Below, in pieces: positions 15,364 to 19,295 of a stretch of DNA of 19,295 nucleotides; position 1 is the stretch's first letter; each line of letters starts with the position of its first letter. Position numbers and translations under genes: made by a program. The stretch comes from CAZEGC01 sp964511635. Its GTDB lineage: Bacteria; Patescibacteriota; Saccharimonadia; Saccharimonadales; Saccharimonadaceae. The stretch is from positions 1-19,295 of the forward strand of contig CAZEGC010000014.1 in assembly GCA_964511635.1 (NCBI GenBank), in the 5' to 3' direction. The notes beneath the pieces were generated by a model, which did no database searches, was not told the origin of the DNA, and saw only the letters and a program-made list of their open reading frames with translations.

Positions 15364-15438
15364 TCCGGCGTAGCTCAGTGGTAGAGCGGTTGGCTGTTAA
15401 CCAATAGGTCACTGGTTCGAGCCCAGTCGCCGGAGCCA
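15364..15438 (+). tRNA. tRNA-Asn (anticodon GTT), CCA encoded
   Basis: The 75-base cloverleaf has acceptor strands TCCGGCG (15364-15370) and CGCCGGA (15428-15434), fully paired. The D-arm is GCTCAGTGGTAGAGC, the anticodon stem-loop GTTGG-CTGTTAA-CCAAT has GTT at 15396-15398, and the T-arm ACTGG-TTCGAGC-CCAGT is perfectly paired. The discriminator is G, as expected for Asn, and CCA is encoded (15436-15438). The gene has its own promoter and a terminator about 45 bp downstream. Its 3' end resembles a fragment at 18734-18763, so it may have been an integration target. Confidence 0.96.
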
Positions 15439-15678
15439 AGATAGACTAGGGTCAAGAATTGACGTTGATTTATCAGGTACTGCAAACACTCCAACAGGGG
15501 TGTTTTTGCTTTTTAGAGCCTCATTATTCTCGGTTCTAACCATACTTTCCAGCTGGCTCATTTGTTCGTTCATCTTTTCAATAGGAATGAAGTATTTATT
15601 AGGGGTGAATTCAATGGTTCTATCCTTGATTTTAAAGAGCTATATGCCCATGAGCTCAAAGAAAAGTGCGGACTCGAA
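15409..15678 (-). pseudogene. Decayed reading frame running antisense into tRNA-Asn; possible integrase or other C-terminal remnant
   Basis: On the minus strand one frame is open for 76 codons (15639 to a TGA at 15409-15411 inside the tRNA) and continues upstream, across a TAG at 15640-15642, for 12 more codons. The translation has a protein-like hydrophilic, helix-forming part (TPNKYFIPIEKMNEQMSQLE and onward). It ends WLRRLGSNQ, which is simply the antisense tRNA. No start codon with a ribosome-binding site or promoter is seen, and internal stops break the 5' part. Integrase genes often end inside or beside their target tRNA, which suggests a remnant, but I recognise no recombinase motif. 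The plus-strand frame over the same bases is hydrophobic and looks like its shadow. A chance frame remains possible. Confidence 0.35.
15482..15514 (+). terminator. Rho-independent terminator after tRNA-Asn
   Basis: The stem AACACTCC pairs with GGGGTGTT (one G-T pair) around the loop AACA, extended by outer A/T pairs and a GC base. T5 follows at 15510-15514. It lies 44 bp after the tRNA. Confidence 0.8.
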
Positions 15679-15716
15679 CTACAATTACGAGAAGCTTAAG
15701 TCGAGAACTAAAGGGT

Positions 15717-16142
15717 TTATTTTTCTAATATTTCAAGGGCCTTCTGTAGCATGTTTTTACTATTATCGTGAGTCAGTTGTGACAGGGCCTCATCGGCGGT
15801 TAGCCAAATGTTTTCAAAGTCCTCATCCTCTTGGCGGTCTGGAGTAGGTTCAGCATCTTTGTCAATTAAATCCATGAGGTAGTAGTAGACTGTTTTACGA
15901 TAGCGTTTGCCGTCATCCTCATCAAACTCGTATGATATCTCTCCTAATTTTGCAGTAATGCTTGTTTTATATCCCGTTTCTTCTAGTACTTCCCGTACGG
16001 CTGTCTGTTCGGGCGTTTCACCTTCTTCTATAGTCCCTTTTGGGAGAATAGTCTCGTCGTAAGGAACAGCTTTAATTACTAGAAATTTTCCATCTGAATG
16101 GACAATTCCACCGGCTGAGCGTTTTTCAATAACTGTATTCAT
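15717..16142 (-). CDS. NUDIX hydrolase family protein
   Basis: This 141-residue protein has a clear Nudix box in the order G-x5-E-x7-REUxEExGU: GTIEEGETPEQTAVREVLEETGY. These residues bind Mg2+ and catalyse cleavage of nucleoside diphosphate-X substrates. The start MNTVIEKRSAGGIVHSDGKFLVIK and DETILPKG are typical of small Nudix enzymes in the MutT/Ap4A-hydrolase range. Substrates could be oxidised nucleotides, dinucleoside polyphosphates or nucleotide sugars; sequence does not decide. The frame can be extended to 16187, but start 16142 fits homology and lies 6 nt after a TATAAT box. The gene sits between the tRNA-Asn and clpB, inside the possible tRNA-bounded island, and is transcribed away from clpB. 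Confidence 0.88.
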   Translation of the reverse strand: MNTVIEKRSAGGIVHSDGKFLVIKAVPYDETILPKGTIEEGETPEQTAVREVLEETGYKTSITAKLGEISYEFDEDDGKRYRKTVYYYLMDLIDKDAEPTPDRQEDEDFENIWLTADEALSQLTHDNSKNMLQKALEILEK

Positions 16143-16148
16143 GTTTCT

Positions 16149-16154
16149 ATTATA
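16149..16154 (-). promoter_or_regulatory. -10 box of the NUDIX gene, implying a leaderless mRNA
   Basis: The minus strand reads TATAAT, then AGAAAC, then the ATG at 16142. TATAATAGAA is the same decamer as at the rfbB and minus-strand GT2 starts. A 7-bp inverted repeat (TGAGACA 16164-16170 and TGTCTCA 16191-16197) lies just upstream and could be an operator. Confidence 0.65.
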
Positions 16155-16212
16155 CCTGAGCATTGAGACAGTCGCCCAGTAGAGCATCAGTGTCTCATTT
16201 GTCTCGCATTAC

Positions 16213-16456
16213 CTCTGCTAGAAAGTTCGTGACCAGCATGGGGAGCCAGACCCAGCAGAGAAAAGTGTAGACCTAGTTCCTAGACCTACAATAACTTCTC
16301 TTCTTGGTCAGTCAAGAACGAGTTATGCCGATAATACGGCACAAATGTTGGAACCGTTCGAAAGGACGGTTCTTTCGTAGTCACCCCTGTTAGTCAGTTC
16401 GAACCCGGCCCCTATCGTCCTGAAGGAACAAACAGCCGGAAAGCTGACCTGTTTCC
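16213..16456 (+). ncRNA. Unassigned, strongly structured non-coding stretch; candidate structured RNA
   Basis: The 398 bases between the NUDIX and clpB starts hold no credible gene but many local inverted repeats. They are CTCTGCT (16213-16219) with AGCAGAG (16254-16260); GTAG-AC-CTAG with CTAG-AC-CTAC at 16267-16289; TTCTTG with CAAGAA (16301-16318); TGCCG with CGGCA (16326-16341); a 9-bp stem 16351-16359/16364-16372; and AAACAG with CTGTTT (16430-16454). The 9-bp stem closes on GAAA in the plus sense, a GNRA tetraloop, which favours the plus strand. The 11-mer TTCCTAGACCT occurs at 16277 and 16453. I see no tmRNA tag, no RNase P core and no SRP core, and no good promoter or terminator. Boundaries and strand are uncertain. 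Confidence 0.4.
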
Positions 16457-16481
16457 TAGACCTTATCGACTTTGTGATGTA

Positions 16482-16508
16482 TTAGCACTCTTGCACTGAG
16501 AGTGCTAA
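16482..16508 (+). promoter_or_regulatory. CIRCE operator (HrcA binding site) of clpB
   Basis: A perfect match to the consensus TTAGCACTC-N9-GAGTGCTAA, arms at 16482-16490 and 16500-16508. The repressor HrcA binds this element and is relieved by heat or misfolded protein. A possible promoter overlaps it: TTGCAC (16491-16496), 17 bp, TACACT (16514-16519). Confidence 0.95.
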
Positions 16509-16527
16509 TTATATACACTTGAATTAT

Positions 16528-16533
16528 AGGAGG
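16528..16533 (+). promoter_or_regulatory. Strong Shine-Dalgarno of clpB
   Basis: AGGAGG is 7 nt before the ATG at 16541. It fixes the start and shows that the protein truly lacks an N domain, since the CIRCE operator lies immediately upstream. It contrasts with the leaderless starts of the other first genes. Confidence 0.85.
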
Positions 16534-16540
16534 CGAAACT

Positions 16541-18685
16541 ATGCAACCACAAGAAGACAACAAGAAACCCCTAGAGCAGTTCGGTCAAGATTTTACTAAG
16601 CTTGCTCGTGAAGGCAAGCTTGACCCAGTTATTGGTCGTGACGAAGAAATTCGTCGCTGTATGCAGGTATTGTCTCGAAGAAGTAAAAATAACCCAGTAC
16701 TTATTGGTGAGCCAGGAGTGGGCAAAACTGCTATTGTGGAAGGATTGGCTCAGCGGATTATTAAAGGAGATGTACCGCAAAGCCTTAAAAACAAGCGTCT
16801 TATTGGACTAGAAATCAGTAGTCTGTTGGCTGGAGCTGGCTATCGTGGTCAATTTGAAGAACGCCTACAATCAGTTTTAACAGAAATTGAAGAGGCCAAC
16901 GGTGAAATTGTTCTGTTTATTGATGAGATTCACACCATAGTTGGTGCTGGAAAAGCCGAAGGTGCTGTTGATGCTGCAAATATGCTAAAGCCGATGATGG
17001 CAAGAGGTAAATTACACCTGATTGGCGCAACAACTTTAAATGAATATCGTCAATATATAGAAAAAGACGCTGCCCTAGAGCGACGCTTGCAACCAGTATA
17101 CGTTGGAGAGCCGGATTTTGATGATACGGTTGCAATACTGAGAGGGCTACAAGAAAAATATGAAGTTCATCATGGTGTGAAAATTCTGGACGACGCTATT
17201 GTTGCCGCAGCACGACTAAGTGACCGGTATATTACAGAACGCTTTTTGCCTGATAAGGCCGTTGACTTAATAGACGAAGCTACTTCTGCTCTTAAAATGC
17301 AGCTCGATTCTAAACCAATAGAACTTGACCGACTTAACCGAAAAATCATGCAATTGCAGATTGAGCAAACCGCCCTAAAGAAAGATAAAAGCGATAGCGC
17401 CAAAAAGCGTAAATCAGAAATTGACAGCGAAATTACTAAGTTAAAAGCTCAGGCTGATGAGCTAGAGTCTAAGTGGCAAAAAGAAAAAGACCTCATAGAT
17501 AAACTAAATAGCGAAAGCGAAAAGCTAGAAGTAGCCAAGACTAAGCTAGAGATGGCCGAAAATGAAGGCGACTTAAGTGCTGCAAGTAGAATTAAATATG
17601 GTGAAATACCAGAAATTGAGCAAAACATAACTGAATATCGCCGGCAAATTAATATGATTCCAGCTGATCAACGATTACTGCGAGACCAAGTGACCGCAGA
17701 TGATATTGCAGCCGTTGTTGCCCGATGGACTGGCATACCGGTAGATCGCCTAAAAGAAAGTGAAACCGCGAAATTAAGTCATCTAGAAGAAGACCTACAC
17801 AAGCGAGTGATAGGGCAAGATAGAGCTGTTGAAGCAGTAGCTAACGCAATCCGACGCTCGCGTGCTGGTATTGGTGATCAAAAGCGGCCAATTGGATCAT
17901 TCCTATTCTTAGGCCCAACTGGTGTGGGTAAAACCGAACTTGCTAAAAGCTTGGCGGCGTCATTATTTGATGATGAACGAGCAATTACTCGCATAGATAT
18001 GAGTGAATACATGGAGAAACATGCAGCATCACGACTCATTGGTTCTCCACCTGGTTATGTGGGCTATGAACAAGGTGGTCAACTGACTGAAGCGATTAGG
18101 CGTCGTCCTTATAGCATCGTGTTGTTTGATGAAATAGAAAAAGCTCATCAAGACGTATTTAATGTACTGCTTCAAGTGCTCGATGACGGTAGACTAACTG
18201 ATGGTCAAGGTAGAACGGTTAATTTTGCAAATACTGTGGTTATTATGACCAGCAATATCGGTTCCCATTATATTCAAGAGTGGGACGGTAAAAACTATGA
18301 TAAGCTTGAAAAAACTCTGCACAAAGAGCTGTCTACCCATTTCCGACCAGAGTTTATTAATCGCATAGACGACATTGTTGTGTTCGACCGCATTAAAGAA
18401 GATGATATGAAGCACATTGTTGAAGTGCAGCTTAAATCTATGCTTGCTGAGATTGAGCGCACCAAGCAAATTAAAATTATTTTTACTACCAAAGCAAAAG
18501 AAGCGCTCGCAAAAGAAGGTTATGACCCTGCTTTTGGAGCTAGACCACTTAAACGAGTTATTCAAAAAAGAATCCTCGATATGCTTGCCAAGGAGATTAT
18601 TGAAGGTAAAGTGACTGAAAGCAGCTCAGTGAACATTGATTTTGACGGTAAAAACTTTACGATTAAAAACAATTTTGAAAAATAA
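16541..18685 (+). CDS. clpB: ClpB disaggregase lacking the N-terminal domain
   Basis: This 714-residue AAA+ chaperone is about 145 residues shorter than typical ClpB (about 860). It starts directly at the linker/NBD1 (KLAREGKLDPVIGRDEEIRR), so the Clp-N domain is absent. NBD1 has Walker A GEPGVGKT (56-63), Walker B FIDEIH (126-131) and pore loop GYRG (100-103). A long coiled-coil middle domain (about 260-370) identifies ClpB rather than ClpA or ClpX. NBD2 has GPTGVGKT (458-465), Walker B LFDEIE (528-533) and pore loop GYVG (505-508). No ClpP-docking IGF-type loop was noticed. It should extract polypeptides from aggregates with DnaK. The CIRCE operator and strong AGGAGG show HrcA-type heat-shock control. 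E. coli makes a comparable short form by internal initiation; here it is the only form encoded. Confidence 0.94.
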   Translation: MQPQEDNKKPLEQFGQDFTKLAREGKLDPVIGRDEEIRRCMQVLSRRSKNNPVLIGEPGVGKTAIVEGLAQRIIKGDVPQSLKNKRLIGLEISSLLAGAGYRGQFEERLQSVLTEIEEANGEIVLFIDEIHTIVGAGKAEGAVDAANMLKPMMARGKLHLIGATTLNEYRQYIEKDAALERRLQPVYVGEPDFDDTVAILRGLQEKYEVHHGVKILDDAIVAAARLSDRYITERFLPDKAVDLIDEATSALKMQLDSKPIELDRLNRKIMQLQIEQTALKKDKSDSAKKRKSEIDSEITKLKAQADELESKWQKEKDLIDKLNSESEKLEVAKTKLEMAENEGDLSAASRIKYGEIPEIEQNITEYRRQINMIPADQRLLRDQVTADDIAAVVARWTGIPVDRLKESETAKLSHLEEDLHKRVIGQDRAVEAVANAIRRSRAGIGDQKRPIGSFLFLGPTGVGKTELAKSLAASLFDDERAITRIDMSEYMEKHAASRLIGSPPGYVGYEQGGQLTEAIRRRPYSIVLFDEIEKAHQDVFNVLLQVLDDGRLTDGQGRTVNFANTVVIMTSNIGSHYIQEWDGKNYDKLEKTLHKELSTHFRPEFINRIDDIVVFDRIKEDDMKHIVEVQLKSMLAEIERTKQIKIIFTTKAKEALAKEGYDPAFGARPLKRVIQKRILDMLAKEIIEGKVTESSSVNIDFDGKNFTIKNNFEK

Positions 18686-18709
18686 CAGACTTAAGCTAAA
18701 GTAAAGCGA

Positions 18710-18724
18710 ACCTAAAAATTAGGT
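18710..18724. repeat. Perfect 6-bp hairpin after clpB
   Basis: ACCTAA and TTAGGT are separated by AAA, 25 bp after the clpB stop. No T-run follows, so it is not a standard terminator. It lies just upstream of the tRNA-like fragment and could protect the 3' end of the clpB mRNA. Confidence 0.5.
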
Positions 18725-18733
18725 GGTAGAAAT

Positions 18734-18763
18734 ACTTGGTTCGAATCTGGTCCCCGGAGCCAA
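18734..18763 (+). other. tRNA 3'-end-like fragment, possible attR
   Basis: GGTTCGA (18738-18744) and CCGGAGCCAA (18754-18763) match the 3' end of the tRNA-Asn at 15364-15438 in the same orientation; about 23 of 28 aligned bases agree, ending in G-CCA-A. No 5' half follows the tRNA pattern: a strand pairing with CCCCGGA (TCCGGGG) is absent upstream and the T-stem does not pair. It is therefore a fragment, not a gene. Such partial 3' copies typically mark the far end of an element integrated into a tRNA. Confidence 0.6.
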
Positions 18764-18816
18764 TAGTATATATTTTACACAAAGTCCAGTAAGCATTCAC
18801 GCTACTAGACTTTTGA

Positions 18817-18822
18817 TATACT
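18817..18822 (+). promoter_or_regulatory. -10 box of the last gene, implying a leaderless mRNA
   Basis: TATACT is followed by GTAACT (6 nt) and the ATG at 18829. No Shine-Dalgarno and no clear -35 are present. Confidence 0.6.
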
Positions 18823-18828
18823 GTAACT

Positions 18829-19290
18829 ATGAGCAGTAAGCTAATAAATCCAATTTTGACAGATTTAGATGTACTTACTGGAGTGTGGGATATGAAGATA
18901 TCCAACGCTCCATTTCTTGCAAGTTTAAACGAGACACTTGAGGACATTGCAACTTTTGAATGGTCTGAAAATGGAAACGTCCTCTCCTTAGATCAAGGAG
19001 AAAAGTCGCGCAAAGAAACTGCTTGGGCAACCTGGCTGATTAGTCGTGATCATGATCTCGCAGAGTACACTATTCTTTATTATGATAATCGTCAGGTTAC
19101 TCGAGTATATAATATGACCTTCGAGGAGAATGCGTGGACTATATGGAGAGGTACTCCAGGCTTCTCGCAGCGTTTTAAAGCCACTATAAGCCAAGACAAG
19201 AATAGAATCGTTGGAAAATGGGAGAAGTCAAGTGATGGCAAAAATTGGAGTCATGACTTCGACATTTCATACACCAGAGTGGGTAATTAG
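18829..19290 (+). CDS. Conserved protein of unknown function, probable beta-barrel/lipocalin-like fold
   Basis: This 153-residue soluble protein has no signal peptide or membrane segment. It is rich in alternating aromatic and polar residues. A run of short strand-like segments ends with turns (LTGVWDMKI, ATWLISRDHDLAEYTILYYD, VTRVYNMTF, AWTIWRGTPGFSQRF, IVGKWEKSSDGKNW), a pattern typical of small calycin/lipocalin-like or DUF1579-like proteins. Similar sequences occur widely in bacteria as hypothetical proteins, with the LYYDxRxVxRVYxM and PGFSQRF motifs conserved, as far as I recall. No catalytic residues are evident and the function is unknown. It stands alone in its own transcription unit just outside the possible island. 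The start is set by the -10 box 6 nt upstream. Confidence 0.75.
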   Translation: MSSKLINPILTDLDVLTGVWDMKISNAPFLASLNETLEDIATFEWSENGNVLSLDQGEKSRKETAWATWLISRDHDLAEYTILYYDNRQVTRVYNMTFEENAWTIWRGTPGFSQRFKATISQDKNRIVGKWEKSSDGKNWSHDFDISYTRVGN

Positions 19291-19295
19291 TTTTT

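Noticed and set aside
15500..15847. Plus-strand frame of 115 codons with a hydrophobic N-terminal part after the tRNA terminator
   Set aside because: It starts inside the terminator, overlaps the NUDIX gene antisense, has no ribosome-binding site, and its hydrophobic character is what the antisense of a hydrophilic minus-strand frame gives.
16213..16480. tmRNA, SRP RNA or RNase P RNA in the structured stretch
   Set aside because: There is no tag-peptide frame ending in ALAA-like codons. The CAGGTCAG and CCGG pieces on the minus strand lack the SRP GGAAG/AGCAGCC core. RNase P core blocks (GAGGAAAGTC, ACAGAAA) are absent.
18690..18763. A complete tRNA after clpB
   Set aside because: Only the T-loop and 3' acceptor end are tRNA-like; no 5' acceptor strand, D-arm or valid anticodon loop exists and the T-stem does not pair.
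1..19295. CRISPR array, insertion sequence with transposase, or prophage genes
   Set aside because: No regularly spaced repeats of suitable length and no transposase, Cas or phage structural motif were seen; the heptamer arrays are tandem without spacers.

Overview
The window looks like part of a compact genome of a Patescibacteria/CPR bacterium, most probably Candidatus Saccharibacteria (TM7). This is an inference from gene content, tight packing with overlapping genes, and style of gene start; no rRNA or ribosomal protein gene is present to confirm it. The first 13 kb is a cell-surface polysaccharide locus. It begins with the 3' end of a probable membrane protein, translationally coupled (ATGA overlap) to a polysaccharide pyruvyl transferase. 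Next come two divergent paralogous GT2 polyprenyl-phosphate glycosyltransferases, then a minus-strand operon rfbB-rfbC-rfbD-rfbA-ugd (dTDP-L-rhamnose synthesis plus a UDP-sugar dehydrogenase). The rfbC gene is cut by a 100-N assembly gap. A mannose-1-phosphate guanylyltransferase gene faces away from rfbB. A second minus-strand operon carries a WbaP/WcaJ-type initiating sugar-phosphate transferase, a small four-helix-bundle (S23/IVP-type) gene and a GT4 glycosyltransferase. An O-antigen ligase/polymerase-like gene diverges from it.

Together these genes provide activated sugars (dTDP-rhamnose, GDP-mannose, UDP-uronate), lipid-linked initiation, chain elongation, pyruvyl decoration and polymerisation or ligation.

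From 13.1 to 15.3 kb lie a LexA-type DNA-binding protein without a protease domain and a membrane-anchored class A beta-lactamase-like serine hydrolase. A tRNA-Asn follows, with its own promoter and a downstream terminator. Between this tRNA and a tRNA 3'-end-like fragment 3.3 kb downstream are a decayed reading frame running antisense into the tRNA, a NUDIX hydrolase, a strongly structured non-coding stretch, and a ClpB disaggregase that lacks the N domain and sits under a perfect CIRCE operator. This resembles an old tRNA-targeted island. The window ends with a conserved protein of unknown function.

Two observations stand out. First, nearly every first gene of a transcription unit has a -10 box only 6-10 nt before its start codon and no Shine-Dalgarno, implying leaderless mRNAs, whereas most operon-internal genes and clpB have clear Shine-Dalgarno sequences. 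Second, the four-helix-bundle gene is bracketed by inverted arrays of the heptamer GGAGTTC/GAACTCC, as if it were a small mobile cassette that changed the N-terminus of the adjacent glycosyltransferase.
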